A stretch of 64,000 nt of DNA from Cyanobium sp. ATX 6A2 (GTDB taxonomy: Bacteria > Cyanobacteriota > Cyanobacteriia > PCC-6307 > Cyanobiaceae), in assembly GCF_024346355.1 (NCBI RefSeq), contig NZ_JAGQCU010000006.1:1-64000 (forward strand). Reading direction: 5' to 3'. This document shows, piece by piece, positions 19,747 through 29,954 of the stretch; position 1 is the first letter of the stretch, and each line of letters opens with the position of its first letter. The translations under genes and the position numbers were made by a program. The notes beneath the pieces are model-generated. The model ran no database searches. It was given only the letters and a program-made list of their open reading frames with translations, and was not told the DNA's origin.

Positions 19747-20158
19747 CAGAACGGAAAGACAGGCAGGGAGGATCGCCGGAGAGGACGACCGGAGCAGGCG
19801 GCGGGGCTGACACGGGAAGGCGTCACCCGGCTGGAGTGGGCCGGGGACGGTCAGAGCTGTTCAGCGCGTCATGCTGCCGCAGGGAACGACGACGGCGCGG
19901 TAAACAGGCCGGAGAGGCAAGCCGAAAATGGGGTATGGGAAACCGGGTTGGCCGAGGCCGCAACAGGGTCGACAGGGGTGGTCGCAGACCGGAGCCGGAT
20001 CGCAGGTTGGGGTAGCCGTGGACAGCAATGCCTCGAACAGCAGTGCCGTGAACAGCAAAACCTTGGCGGACTCTTCAAGTCTTCCCTCTGGACGGAACTC
20101 TGTTGGGTTCCGACGGCAGCCCTAGAGCTGCCCAACCCGCCAATCCTATGAACTCGAG
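19747..20158. other. 412-base leader between divergent sigA and priA
   Basis: No gene is supported. Several short open frames overlap on both strands without recognisable content. The region must hold the promoters for sigA (minus) and priA (plus). A short direct repeat, cgaacagcagtgccgtgaacagcaaaa-like (gaacagca at about 20035 and 20048), is seen, but its meaning is unclear. The last 60 bases before priA are less GC-rich (ctcttcaagtcttccctctg). Confidence 0.5.
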
Positions 20159-22405
20159 GTGAGCTCCGCAAGTAAACCCACCCCTGGCTGGCTGCAGATC
20201 TGGCTGGAGGCAGGGCGTGAGGGGCAGGTGTTCACCTACGCCAACAGTGCCGGGCTGCCACTGGCCATCGGCGACCTGGTGGAGGTGCATCTGCAGGGCA
20301 GGCGCCACGGCGGACTGGTGGTGGAGCTGTTGAGCGCGCCGCCACCGGAGCTCGAGGGGCGGCGGCTGCAACCGGTGCTGCGGCAACTGCAGGCGGCGGC
20401 CGTGGATGACGGCTGGCAGCAGCTGATCACGGCCGTGGCGGAGGACTGCCACACCAGCCGCTTCAAAACTCTTAAAAGTGCCCTGCCTTCAGGATGGCTG
20501 GGGCAGCGCCGGCAGGCCGGTGGCGGCCCCCGGGTGCCGATCTGGTTTGTGCGCCCCTCCCCCCAGCCCCCCGGCCCGAGCGCGGAGGGGCTCAGCGATC
20601 GCCAGCGGCAGCTGCTCAACCACCTGCGCCAGGCAGCAGCCCCCTTGCCCCTGCGGCAGCTGTGCGGCCAGGACGGCTTCAGCCGCTCGGTGCTGCAGGC
20701 CCTGGAACGACGGGGCCTGGTGTGCCGCGAGCGGGGCGCCGACCCGGGCCCAGCGGCCAGCGCGAGCCCGGCGGCCGTTGCCCCCCGTCAGCTCACCGAC
20801 GCCCAGCGCCAGGCACTGGAGGCGATTGAGGCGGCCCCGCCCGGCCAGAGCCTGCTGCTCTGGGGCGTCACCGGTGCGGGCAAGACGGAGGTGTACCTGC
20901 AGGCGGCGAGCCGGTGCCTGGAGCGCCGGCGCAGTGCCCTGATCCTGGCGCCCGAGATCGGCCTGATTCCCCAGCTGCTCGACCGCTGCCGCGAACGCTT
21001 CGGTGAGCGGGTGGTGGAGTTCCACAGCGGCCTGGGCGATGGCGAGCGCGTGGCCACCTGGCGCCGCTGCCTGCGCGGAGACCCGCTGCTGGCCGTGGGC
21101 ACCCGTTCGGCCGTGTTCCTGCCGCTGCCGGAGCTGGGGTTGATCGTGCTCGACGAGGAGCACGACAGCTCGTACAAGCAGGAGAGCCCGATGCCCTGCT
21201 ATCACGCTCGCGATGTGGCCAGACGGCGGGCTCAGCTCAGTGGCGCCCGCCTGCTGCTCGGCAGTGCCACGCCATCGCTGGAAAGCTGGCAGGCCTGCCA
21301 CGGCCCGCAGGCCGACACCCGCCTGCTGCGGCTGCCCCAGCGCATCGGCGGCCGTCCCCTGCCGCCGGTGCGGGTGGTGGACATGCGCCAGGAGCTGGCC
21401 GAAGGGCACCGACGGCTGCTCAGCCGGCCGCTGATGGATCGCCTGGCGGTGCTGCGCGAGCAGGGGGAACAGGCCGTGGTGCTGGTGCCGCGCCGCGGCT
21501 ACCACGCCTTCATGAGCTGCCGCAGCTGCGGTGAGGCGGTGCTCTGCCCCCACTGCGATGTGGCGATGACGGTGCACCGCAGCCGGGGGGGGCGGGAGTG
21601 GCTGCGCTGCCACTGGTGCGACCACCGCTCCGAGCTGGGGGAGCGCTGCGGCCACTGCGGCTCCACCGCCTTCAAGCCCTTCGGCGCCGGAACCCAGCGG
21701 GTACTGGAGCAGCTGGAGCGGGAGCTGGAGGGGCTGCGGGTGCTGCGCTTCGACCGCGACACCACCCGCGGCCGCGATGGCCACCGCCGCCTGCTGGAGC
21801 GCTTCGCCTCCGGCCAGGCCGATGTGCTGGTGGGCACCCAGATGCTCGCCAAGGGCATGGACCTGCCCCGGGTGACCCTGGCGGCGGTGCTGGCCGCCGA
21901 CGGCCTGCTGCATCGGCCGGATCTGCGGGCCGCAGAACAGAGCCTGCAGCTGCTGCTGCAGCTGGCGGGCCGGGCGGGCCGGGGCGAACGCCCCGGGGAG
22001 GTGCTCGTGCAGACCTACAGCCCCGACCACCCGGTGATCCGCCATCTGGTGGATGGCCGCTACGACCGCTTTCTGGCGGAGGAAGGCGAGCTGCGGCGCC
22101 ACGGCTCCCTGGTGCCCTTCAGCCGGGCCTGTCTGCTGCGCTTCAGCGGCCCCAGTGCCGCCGCCACCGCCACCGCCGCCAGCGCCGTGGCGGAGCGGAT
22201 CCTGCCGGCGGCGCAGCTGCAGGGCTGGAGCGTGATCGGCCCCGCACCGGCGCCGGTGGCCCGGGTTGCGGGCCGCAGCCGCTGGCAGCTGCTGCTGCAT
22301 GGACCCGCCGCCACAGCCCTGCCCCTGCCGCCGGAGGCGGAGCTGCGGCGGATGCTGCCGGCTGCCGTTGCCCTGGCCATCGATCCCGATCCCCAGATGC
22401 TCTGA
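20159..22405 (+). CDS. priA: primosomal protein N' (replication restart helicase PriA)
   Basis: A 3'-5' DNA helicase that recognises stalled forks and reloads the replisome. It is 748 aa from a GTG at 20159 (an earlier ATG at 20148 is closed by TGA within four codons). An N-terminal DNA-binding domain (1-190) is followed by the DEAH-type helicase with Walker A GVTGAGKTEVY (236-246) and Walker B LIVLDEEHD. A zinc-binding insertion has CRSCGEAVLCPHCDV, then CHWCDHRSE and CGHCGS. The helicase C-domain has GTQMLAKGMDLPRVTL. Everything required for activity is present. It converges with the DUF3153 gene, with a shared hairpin between them. Confidence 0.96.
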   Translation: MSSASKPTPGWLQIWLEAGREGQVFTYANSAGLPLAIGDLVEVHLQGRRHGGLVVELLSAPPPELEGRRLQPVLRQLQAAAVDDGWQQLITAVAEDCHTSRFKTLKSALPSGWLGQRRQAGGGPRVPIWFVRPSPQPPGPSAEGLSDRQRQLLNHLRQAAAPLPLRQLCGQDGFSRSVLQALERRGLVCRERGADPGPAASASPAAVAPRQLTDAQRQALEAIEAAPPGQSLLLWGVTGAGKTEVYLQAASRCLERRRSALILAPEIGLIPQLLDRCRERFGERVVEFHSGLGDGERVATWRRCLRGDPLLAVGTRSAVFLPLPELGLIVLDEEHDSSYKQESPMPCYHARDVARRRAQLSGARLLLGSATPSLESWQACHGPQADTRLLRLPQRIGGRPLPPVRVVDMRQELAEGHRRLLSRPLMDRLAVLREQGEQAVVLVPRRGYHAFMSCRSCGEAVLCPHCDVAMTVHRSRGGREWLRCHWCDHRSELGERCGHCGSTAFKPFGAGTQRVLEQLERELEGLRVLRFDRDTTRGRDGHRRLLERFASGQADVLVGTQMLAKGMDLPRVTLAAVLAADGLLHRPDLRAAEQSLQLLLQLAGRAGRGERPGEVLVQTYSPDHPVIRHLVDGRYDRFLAEEGELRRHGSLVPFSRACLLRFSGPSAAATATAASAVAERILPAAQLQGWSVIGPAPAPVARVAGRSRWQLLLHGPAATALPLPPEAELRRMLPAAVALAIDPDPQML

Positions 22406-22407
22406 GC

Positions 22408-22432
22408 AACCGGCTGCCCAGAGCAGCCGGTT
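22408..22432. terminator. hairpin between convergent priA and DUF3153 genes
   Basis: A perfect nine-base-pair inverted repeat aaccggctg / cagccggtt with a seven-base loop (cccagag) lies exactly between the convergent stops. There is no T tract on either strand, so it is not a textbook intrinsic terminator, but it is well placed to end both transcripts or block read-through. Confidence 0.5.
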
Positions 22433-23565
22433 CAGGCCGGCAGCTGGGGCCAGCCGAAGCCCAGCCGCTGACGCAGGCCGGCAAGCACCAGCACCAGGGC
22501 GAGCGCGAAGGCAATCGCCAGGGCGCCCAGCCCCAGGGGGCTCCAGCGCCAGCAGCGCAGCTCCAGCCGATTGCGCTCGCCCAGGCGCAGGGGCCAGTGC
22601 AGGCGCGGGCCGCTCCGGCCGCGCTGGCTGGGCAGCACCTGCACCGGCTCCGGCAGGGAGCGGCGCACGGCCCGCTGGCGCAGGGGCTGAAGGTCGAGGC
22701 TCAGGTCCACCCCGGGGACTCCCGCTGCTGCCCGCAGATCCAGCTCCAGCACCAACTCCTGGCGCACCCCCAGCAGCCAGTTGCGCTCCTGCCAGTGCAG
22801 CTGCGGTGGCGGCAGAGACACCCCCGCCAGCCGTGCCGCCAGCTGGACACTGGCCGCGAGAGTGTCCAGGGTGGCGGCGGCCGGTTGCATCGCCCCCTCC
22901 AGCCGCTCCACGCCGGGTCCCTGGCCGGAGGCTGGCAGAGGGCGCAGGCCCAGCTCCCGCAGCGCCCCGGCAAACTGACGTTGCCAGGGGCCGGGGGGCT
23001 GGCCCTGGCTGGGACTGAGCTGCTCCACCAGCTGTAACCGGCCGGGCGCGCCGAAGTGGAGCTCCACGCCCACCTGCACGCAACCGCCCAGCAGCAGCGT
23101 GAGCAGGAGCAGGATCGCCACCAGCACCGCCAGGCCCAGGGGTGCCCTGGTAGGACCCACAGGCGGCGGCGGCGGGTCCGGGGGGCCGGAGGCGCCGGCA
23201 CGGCGCGAGCGCTGCAGAAAGCTGCCACTGATCGGCTCCACCCCCCCCAGCTCCGGCAGGGTCAGCGACCACTCGCGCGGACGGCTGAGCGCCGGGGCCT
23301 CCAGCACCTCCAGCAGCTCGCCGGCCTGCTGGCGCAGGGTGGCATCGGCACAGCACCTGGCCTGACGACAGCAGGCCAGGGCCGCCGCGCTGTCACCCCG
23401 GCCCATCCAGGCCGTGGCCCGCAGCAATTGCAGCCGGCCGCCCTCGGCGGTGGTGGGCGGGTAGCGGCGCTCGAGCGGCTCGAGCAGGCTCAGCACCTGG
23501 CCGTAGTCACCGCGATCGAGGGCCCGGCAGGCGGGGGCAAAGGGGTCGGGGGAAGACTCGCTCAA
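22432..23565 (-). CDS. DUF3153-like membrane protein with TPR-like N-terminus
   Basis: 377 aa. Residues 1-95 look like a TPR-like helical start (ALDRGDYGQVLSLLEPLERRYPP), then a Pro-rich linker, a first membrane helix with a lipobox-like end (about 145-165, ILLLLTLLLGGC), an extracytoplasmic domain and a last helix at about 345-368. The external domain matches my recollection of the cyanobacterial DUF3153 family. Function unknown. It starts at an ATG at 23565, 14 bases after the argB stop on the same strand, so argB and this gene are probably co-transcribed. A fusion of a helical-repeat module with a lipoprotein-like domain is possible. Confidence 0.7.
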   Translation of the reverse strand: MSESSPDPFAPACRALDRGDYGQVLSLLEPLERRYPPTTAEGGRLQLLRATAWMGRGDSAAALACCRQARCCADATLRQQAGELLEVLEAPALSRPREWSLTLPELGGVEPISGSFLQRSRRAGASGPPDPPPPPVGPTRAPLGLAVLVAILLLLTLLLGGCVQVGVELHFGAPGRLQLVEQLSPSQGQPPGPWQRQFAGALRELGLRPLPASGQGPGVERLEGAMQPAAATLDTLAASVQLAARLAGVSLPPPQLHWQERNWLLGVRQELVLELDLRAAAGVPGVDLSLDLQPLRQRAVRRSLPEPVQVLPSQRGRSGPRLHWPLRLGERNRLELRCWRWSPLGLGALAIAFALALVLVLAGLRQRLGFGWPQLPA

Positions 23566-23579
23566 GGGATCGTGGGCTC

Positions 23580-24476
23580 TCAGCTGCGCAGCTGCCGGTC
23601 ACTGCCCACCACCATCGTGCCGATGCCGGCATCGGTGAACACCTCCAGCAGCAGGGCGTGGGGCACGCGGCCGTCAACGATGTGGGCAGCCCCCACCCCC
23701 TGGGCCAGGGCGCGAATGCAGCATTCGGTCTTGGGGGTCATGCCCCCCTCCACCACCCCCCCGGCGATCAGCTCGCGGGCACCGGCCAGGCTCAGCTGGC
23801 GGATCAGCGAACCGGGATCGTCGCGGTCGCGCAGGATGCCGGGGGTGTCGGTGAGCAGGATCAGCTTCTCGGCCTGCAGGGCGGCGGCCAGCTCACCGGC
23901 CACCGTGTCGGCGTTGATGTTGTGGGCCTGGCCGTCGCGATCGGCGGCCACACTGGAGATCACCGGGATGTAGCCGGCCTCCAGCAGGGGATAGAGCAAG
24001 GCTGGATCCACCGCCTGCACGTCGCCCACCAGGCCGTGGTTGCCGTCGTCGTAGGGGCGGGCCACCACCAGGGAGCCATCGCTGCCGCACAGCCCCACGG
24101 CCCGGCCGCCCACGGTGTTGAGTCCGTTCACGATGTGCTTGTTGACGCGGCCCACCAGCACCATTTCCACCACATCCATGGTTTCCGGAGTGGTGACCCG
24201 CAGGCCGGAGCGGAATTCGGGCTGGATGTTGAGCCGCCCCAGCCAGTCGTTGATCTCAGGGCCGCCGCCGTGCACCACCACCGGCCGCACCCCCACCGAG
24301 GCGAGCAGCACCAGATCGCGATACACCGCATCGCGCAGATCGGCCCTGGCCATCGCCGCCCCGCCATACTTCACCACCACCCGGCGGCCGGAGAAGCGCT
24401 GGATGTAGGGCAGGGCCTCACTGAGCACCGACACGCGCAGGGCATCGGTATGGCTGATGGCGGGATCGGGGCTCAA
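23580..24476 (-). CDS. argB: acetylglutamate kinase
   Basis: Phosphorylates N-acetylglutamate, the second and feedback-regulated step of arginine synthesis, in the cytoplasm; in cyanobacteria it is controlled by the PII protein. About 298 aa from a TTG at 24476 ([16 protein letters not shown]). A longer frame reaches 24848, but its extra part is Arg/Ser/Ala-rich and unlike ArgB, so it is rejected. Motifs seen include [40 protein letters not shown] and [13 protein letters not shown]. These give the complete kinase core. The neighbour on the left, DUF3153, follows after 14 bases. Confidence 0.94.
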   Translation of the reverse strand: MSPDPAISHTDALRVSVLSEALPYIQRFSGRRVVVKYGGAAMARADLRDAVYRDLVLLASVGVRPVVVHGGGPEINDWLGRLNIQPEFRSGLRVTTPETMDVVEMVLVGRVNKHIVNGLNTVGGRAVGLCGSDGSLVVARPYDDGNHGLVGDVQAVDPALLYPLLEAGYIPVISSVAADRDGQAHNINADTVAGELAAALQAEKLILLTDTPGILRDRDDPGSLIRQLSLAGARELIAGGVVEGGMTPKTECCIRALAQGVGAAHIVDGRVPHALLLEVFTDAGIGTMVVGSDRQLRS

Positions 24477-24552
24477 GGCGATGGCTGGCGATCGGGTTGA
24501 TGCTGGGCGCAGGGATCGGCGCTGGGAGCTGGGCGGGATGGCCGTTGGGGAG

Positions 24553-25104
24553 TCAGGCCGGGGCGGCGGCGCCAGAGAGCAGGGTGAGCTGCAGGCCGCC
24601 AGGGGGGCGCGACTCCAGCTCGGCGCTGAGGCCCGCACCGAAGAAGCGGCCGAGGCGATCGCACCGCTCCTGCCAGCGCTCGTAGGGCACCGCGCCACAG
24701 CGAAAGCGCAGGCGCAGGCCGTAGCGCCCGCCCTGATCCAGCTCCTCCACGCTGAGCAGCTCGGGCGGGTTGTCCTCGTCCCAGAGCTTGAGCACCTCCA
24801 GCGAGCTCTCGAGATGGGCCTTCTGGCCGTAGCGCCAGCGCAGCACATCGGCCAGCAGCTTGCGCAGCGGCTCGCTCTCGGGGCGCTCGCGCAGCTCCCG
24901 GAAGCGCTCGGGTGGTGTGAGCCGCTCAGCCGGCGGCAGCTCCGACGACTTCAGGGCCAGCCCGCCCAGCAGGATCGGGATGCCGTAGAAGATCGTCGGC
25001 AGGCTGAGGTTGGGATTGCCGCTGGCGTAGCCCAACCAGCCGATCACCGAGAGCGACGCACCGGCGATCGTCACCAGGCTGCCCGGAGAGAGAAGTGCTT
25101 GCAT
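24553..25104 (-). CDS. DUF2854 family membrane protein
   Basis: 183 aa from the ATG at 25104, with an aggaag ribosome binding patch 9-11 bases ahead; an ATG at 25113 is possible but too close to it. Two hydrophobic segments at the N-terminus (about 6-27, [19 protein letters not shown], and 36-50, [14 protein letters not shown]) anchor a soluble C-terminal domain. The family is known from cyanobacteria and chloroplasts (by recall) and has no settled function. The gene is divergent from a small gene whose start lies 17 bases away. Confidence 0.8.
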   Translation of the reverse strand: MQALLSPGSLVTIAGASLSVIGWLGYASGNPNLSLPTIFYGIPILLGGLALKSSELPPAERLTPPERFRELRERPESEPLRKLLADVLRWRYGQKAHLESSLEVLKLWDEDNPPELLSVEELDQGGRYGLRLRFRCGAVPYERWQERCDRLGRFFGAGLSAELESRPPGGLQLTLLSGAAAPA

Positions 25105-25121
25105 GGTGGCCATCTTCCTGT

Positions 25122-25322
25122 ATGTCCATGTCCGACGCGAGCGCGGAACCGGCGCCCAGCGTGGCCGAGCTGGTACGCCAGCTTCAGGCCGACCGCCTGT
25201 GGCTGTTGCGCCACATCGACAGCGGCGCCTGGCCCCGCTGGCGACTCGACCTGGCCGCACTGGAGCGGGAGCTGGGCGAACTGCTCGACCGGGTGGGCGA
25301 ACGCCCCGAAGCGCAGGACTGA
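25122..25322 (+). CDS. small hypothetical protein, 66 aa
   Basis: A short, mainly helical protein with LVRQLQADRLWLLRHIDS and DLAALERELGELLDRVGE, suggesting an amphipathic two-helix hairpin. No domain is named. The ATG at 25122 and the ATG at 25128 are both possible. It is divergent from the DUF2854 gene with only 17 bases between starts and it ends 41 bases before the stop of the convergent ssb gene, so it depends on a promoter inside DUF2854 or in the 17-base gap. Coding quality is consistent with its neighbours. Confidence 0.5.
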   Translation: MSMSDASAEPAPSVAELVRQLQADRLWLLRHIDSGAWPRWRLDLAALERELGELLDRVGERPEAQD

Positions 25323-25362
25323 GGGCCGACCTTTCGGCAGATCAGCTCGCCTGCACAGCCGC

Positions 25363-25833
25363 TCAGAAGGGAATGTCGTCGTCGCCCTCCGCCAGATCGG
25401 GCACCAGCGGTGCCGTGTTCCAGCTGGGTGCGGCGGCCTCCACGGCCCTCGGGGCCGTTGCCCGGGTGGGGGCCGGCGCACTGGCGGCCGGGGCTCCAGC
25501 GCTGGCACCGACGGGCTGCGGGGAGCCCCCCGGCGCCAGCGGGTGCAGGCGCGCGAGCGTGAATTCAGCCCGCTTCTCCTTGATGCCGTCCTGACGGGTC
25601 ATGGTGCTCATGCGCAACCGGCCCTCCAGCACCAGGCGCTGGCCGGGCTGCACCCGGTTCTGCAGATCCTGGGCGAGGTTGCCCCAGCCCACAACCTTGA
25701 GCTGGCCGGGGGGATCATCGGGACGCAACCCCTCCACCTGCACCAGCATCTCAGCCACCGGCGTCTGGTTGTCCTGGGTGTAACGCACCTGGGGCGCCTC
25801 CAGCACGTCGACCTCCAGAAGACAGTGATTCAC
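25363..25833 (-). CDS. ssb: single-stranded DNA-binding protein
   Basis: 156 aa. It has an OB fold (VNHCLLEVDVLEAPQVRY, then LKVVGWGNLAQDLQNRVQPGQRLVLEGRLR), a Pro/Ala-rich flexible linker and the acidic tail EGDDDIPF that recruits partner proteins. It covers single-stranded DNA in replication, repair and recombination. The start is taken as GTG 25833 with a gagg patch about 11 bases before; a TTG at 25851 is also open. The linker is rich in alanine (APAASAPAPTRATAP). No genes of the replisome are adjacent. Confidence 0.93.
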   Translation of the reverse strand: MNHCLLEVDVLEAPQVRYTQDNQTPVAEMLVQVEGLRPDDPPGQLKVVGWGNLAQDLQNRVQPGQRLVLEGRLRMSTMTRQDGIKEKRAEFTLARLHPLAPGGSPQPVGASAGAPAASAPAPTRATAPRAVEAAAPSWNTAPLVPDLAEGDDDIPF

Positions 25834-25865
25834 AGCCGCTGACCCTCGCAACGCCGCCCATCCTG

Positions 25866-26687
25866 ATGCACGACACCCCGGCTCAGCAGAGAATCCGGCG
25901 GCTGTGGCTGTTCACCGGCACAGGCGAGGGACCGACCCTGGCGAGCCAGCTGCTGGCCCAGGGCTGGCGGCTGCGGGTGAGCGTGGTCACGGCCACCGCC
26001 GCCCGGGCCTACAGCCCCGATCCCGGCCTGGAGCTGCGGGTGGGGATGCTGGCCGGCGAGGGCAACCTCACCCGGGCACTGCTGGAGGCCCGCTGCCGGG
26101 GCGAGCCCTTCGCCGCTGTGGTGGATGCCACCCACCCTTTCGCCAGCACGGTCCACGGGGAGCTGGAGCGTGGCAGCGCCGCCGCCGGGGTGCCGCTGCT
26201 CCGCCTCGAGCGCACCCTCACACCAGCGCCGGCCGCTGCCGGGGTGGTTGAGCTGGTGGATCTGAACGCGCTGCGGGCCGTGCCCCTGGCCGGCACACGG
26301 CTGCTGCTGGCGATCGGCTCGCGGCAGCTGGGCCAGGCGCTGCGCTGCAGCCCGGCCGCCCTGCACCACGCCCGGGTGCTGCCCGCTCCGGAGGCCCTGC
26401 GCCAGGCTCTGGCGGCGGGCCTGCACCCCGAACAGCTGGCCCCCCTGCACCCGCGGCCGGGACCGGAGCTGCCGGCGGGGGCGGTGGAGGCGGCGCTGCT
26501 GCGGCGCTGGCGCATTGAGGCAGTCCTGGCGCGGGCCTCCGGGCCGCCCACGGAATCCCTCTGGCGCCGCCTCGCGGCGGCCCACGGCTGCCGCCTGCTG
26601 CTGCTGAGCCAGCCAGGGCGCAGCCCAACGGCCCTCGCCCTCGGCCAGGCCGCCCTGCTGCAGCGACTGGCAGCCTGGGTGGACTGA
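25866..26687 (+). CDS. cobK: precorrin-6A reductase
   Basis: Reduces precorrin-6A to precorrin-6B in the corrin ring pathway using NADPH; cyanobacteria often use the cobalt-inserted CbiJ form. It is 273 aa from ATG 25866. The N-terminus reads LWLFTGTGEGPTLASQLL, a GTxE-type nucleotide site, then VVDATHPFASTVHGEL and RLERTLTPAP, matching CobK/CbiJ. The C-terminal part has LRRWRIEAVLARASGPP. It is followed after 15 bases by cutA. A second cobalamin gene, cobO, occurs at 47947, so the pathway genes are scattered. Confidence 0.9.
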   Translation: MHDTPAQQRIRRLWLFTGTGEGPTLASQLLAQGWRLRVSVVTATAARAYSPDPGLELRVGMLAGEGNLTRALLEARCRGEPFAAVVDATHPFASTVHGELERGSAAAGVPLLRLERTLTPAPAAAGVVELVDLNALRAVPLAGTRLLLAIGSRQLGQALRCSPAALHHARVLPAPEALRQALAAGLHPEQLAPLHPRPGPELPAGAVEAALLRRWRIEAVLARASGPPTESLWRRLAAAHGCRLLLLSQPGRSPTALALGQAALLQRLAAWVD

Positions 26688-26701
26688 AGCCCACAGCCGC
26701 C

Positions 26702-27037
26702 ATGCCCGCGGATGCTGAACTGGTGCTGGTGCTCACCACCGAGGCCGACCAGGAGCGTGCCGAAGCCCTGGCCCGGGTGCTGCTGGAGCGACGCCTGGCG
26801 GCCTGCGTGGCCCTGCGTCCGGTGCTGTCGCTCTACCACTGGGATGGACAACTGGAGCGCAGCGCAGAGGTGCAGCTGCTGATCAAGACCCTTGCTCACC
26901 ACTTCGGGGCTCTGGAGGCGGCGGTGCGGGAGCTGCACAGCTACAGCACGCCGGAATGGATCCACTGGCCGGCCCGCTGCAGCGCCGACTACGGCGCCTG
27001 GCTGCTGGAGAGTGGCTCCCACGCCAACCCCAGCTGA
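26702..27037 (+). CDS. cutA: divalent-cation tolerance protein CutA
   Basis: A small trimeric protein (111 aa) of the CutA1 family, linked in E. coli to copper tolerance, although its molecular role is debated. Motifs include TTEADQERAEALARVLLERRLAACV, SLYHWDGQLE and VQLLIKT, then LHSYSTPEWIHWP. The start ATG at 26702 is 15 bases after cobK. It overlaps the 3' end of the convergent PfkB kinase gene by 49 bases, which is unusual but both frames look genuine. Confidence 0.93.
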   Translation: MPADAELVLVLTTEADQERAEALARVLLERRLAACVALRPVLSLYHWDGQLERSAEVQLLIKTLAHHFGALEAAVRELHSYSTPEWIHWPARCSADYGAWLLESGSHANPS

Positions 27038-28040
27038 CGCCGGGCCAGCTCGCGCAGATCCACCTGAGAGCGGGGCCCGAGCTGGGTCACCACCTGACCG
27101 GCACACAGGGAGCCCAGCCGGCCGCAGGTCTGCAGATCCAGCCCCCGGGTGTAGGCATGCAGGAAGCCGGCGGCGTAGAGGTCACCGGCACCGGTGGTGT
27201 CCACCAGCGGACCCAGGGTCACCGGCTCGATCAGGTGGCTGTCACCACCGCCGAGCACCAGCGAACCCGATTCACTGCGGGTCAGCGCCGCCACCCGGCA
27301 GCGGCCGCGCACCTGCTCCACGGCCTCGGCAAAGCTGTTGACGCGGTAGAGGGCGGTGATCTCCACCTCGTTGGCGAACAGCAGATCGACGTGGCCATCC
27401 ACCAGCTCCAGAAAGCTCTCGCGGTGGCGCTCCACACAGAAGGCGTCGGAGAGGCTCAGGGCCACCTCGCCACCTTGGGCCCGGGCCACCTCGGCGGCGG
27501 CGATGAAGGCGCGCTTGGCCGCCTCGCTGTCCCAGAGGTAGCCCTCCAGGTAGAGCACCCGGGCCCGGGCCACCATCTCCAGATCCAGATCGGCCGGATC
27601 CAGGCCCACCGAAGCACCGAGATAGGTGCACATGGTGCGCTGGGCATCCGGCGTCACCAGGATCAGGCAGCGGGCCGTGGAGGCCCCGGCCGTGGCTGGT
27701 GGCGTGTCGTAGCGGGCGCCCACCGCGCGGATGTCGTGGCTGAAGATGGCGCCGAGCTGGTCGTCCCGCACGCGGCCGATGAAACCGGCCCGGCCGCCCA
27801 GCTGGGCGATGCCCGCCACGGTGTTGGCCGCTGAACCGCCGGAGGTCTCCAGACCCGCACCCAGGCTCCCGTAGAGCCGCTGGGCCTGGTCCTCATCCAC
27901 CAGGGCCATGGCGCCCTTGCTGAGGCCGTGGTCGTCGAGGAAGCGATCCTCGGCCTGCACGAGCACATCGACGATGGCGTTGCCGATGGCGACGACATCG
28001 AGGCGGTGATCCAGGCCCACAGGCGATCGGGATGGGGACA

Positions 28041-28041
<1 letters not shown>
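26989..28041 (-). CDS. PfkB-family carbohydrate/adenosine kinase
   Basis: A ribokinase-type sugar or nucleoside kinase, 350 aa from ATG 28041, which overlaps the purA stop in TGATG. It has IGNAIVDVLVQ at the N-terminus, SGGSAANTVAGIAQLGG (the substrate-lid and GG region), NEVEITALY, and the PfkB signature TTGAGDLYAAGFLHAY with catalytic Asp. The family has members that phosphorylate adenosine, ribose or fructose; coupling to purA and the NAI VD pattern make adenosine-type substrates plausible, but this is inferred. A convergent overlap of 49 bases with cutA lies at the 3' end. Confidence 0.9.
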
Positions 28042-29456
<1,415 letters not shown>

Positions 29457-29912
29457 TCAGGCTCCCCGCGTCACACCCCGCTCAGCCTTCTGCAGCTCCT
29501 TGGTCAGGCGTTCGCGCAGGGCGTCGGGCAGAGGCCTGTTGGGGTAGTTGGCGTAGTGACCGGCCAGGGAGTTCACGGCCGTCTGCATGGTGGTGAAAGA
29601 GGCCAGACCATTCACGGCGGACCGCGGACGGTAGCGGGCCGTGTAGTCGTTGATCAGGCTGCGGGCGCGGGTCTCCGCCTCGCTGCGGCCCGGGTCGTCG
29701 GGCGCGAGGGCGATGGTGGCGATCAGGCTGTCAGCCACGGCCACGGTGTCGTCCACGTAGTTGCCGCTGAGGCTGGAGGTGCTGCTGCTGCAGGCGCCGA
29801 GCAGCAGACAGCCCACCAGGGCCAGGGCCGCCAGGGCGCTCCCCCAGCGCCCATGCCACCGCTGGAGCGACTCTCGCCACGGCTGGAGCGAGACGGAGAG
29901 GGCTCTGGCCAT
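29457..29912 (-). CDS. psb27: photosystem II assembly lipoprotein Psb27
   Basis: A lumenal lipoprotein that binds CP43 during photosystem II biogenesis and repair and keeps the oxygen-evolving complex open until assembly finishes. 151 aa: an N-terminal basic part, a hydrophobic core, and a lipobox LLGAC with the acylated Cys41. The mature helical domain includes GNYVDDTVAVADSLIATIA, RARSLINDYTARYRP and LRERLTKELQKAERG. The length is normal. It sits between purA and proS on the same strand. Confidence is high because the four-helix pattern is distinctive. Confidence 0.95.
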   Translation of the reverse strand: MARALSVSLQPWRESLQRWHGRWGSALAALALVGCLLLGACSSSTSSLSGNYVDDTVAVADSLIATIALAPDDPGRSEAETRARSLINDYTARYRPRSAVNGLASFTTMQTAVNSLAGHYANYPNRPLPDALRERLTKELQKAERGVTRGA

Positions 29913-29954
29913 GGGGAGGATCGCGGGGGATTGGATCTTAAGGATGGCCCCGCA

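Noticed and set aside
20489-23356. A 955-residue minus-strand frame opposite priA
   Set aside because: Composition rich in Gln, His, Ala and Gly, no domain, lies antisense to a well-supported PriA; it is an artefact of high GC.
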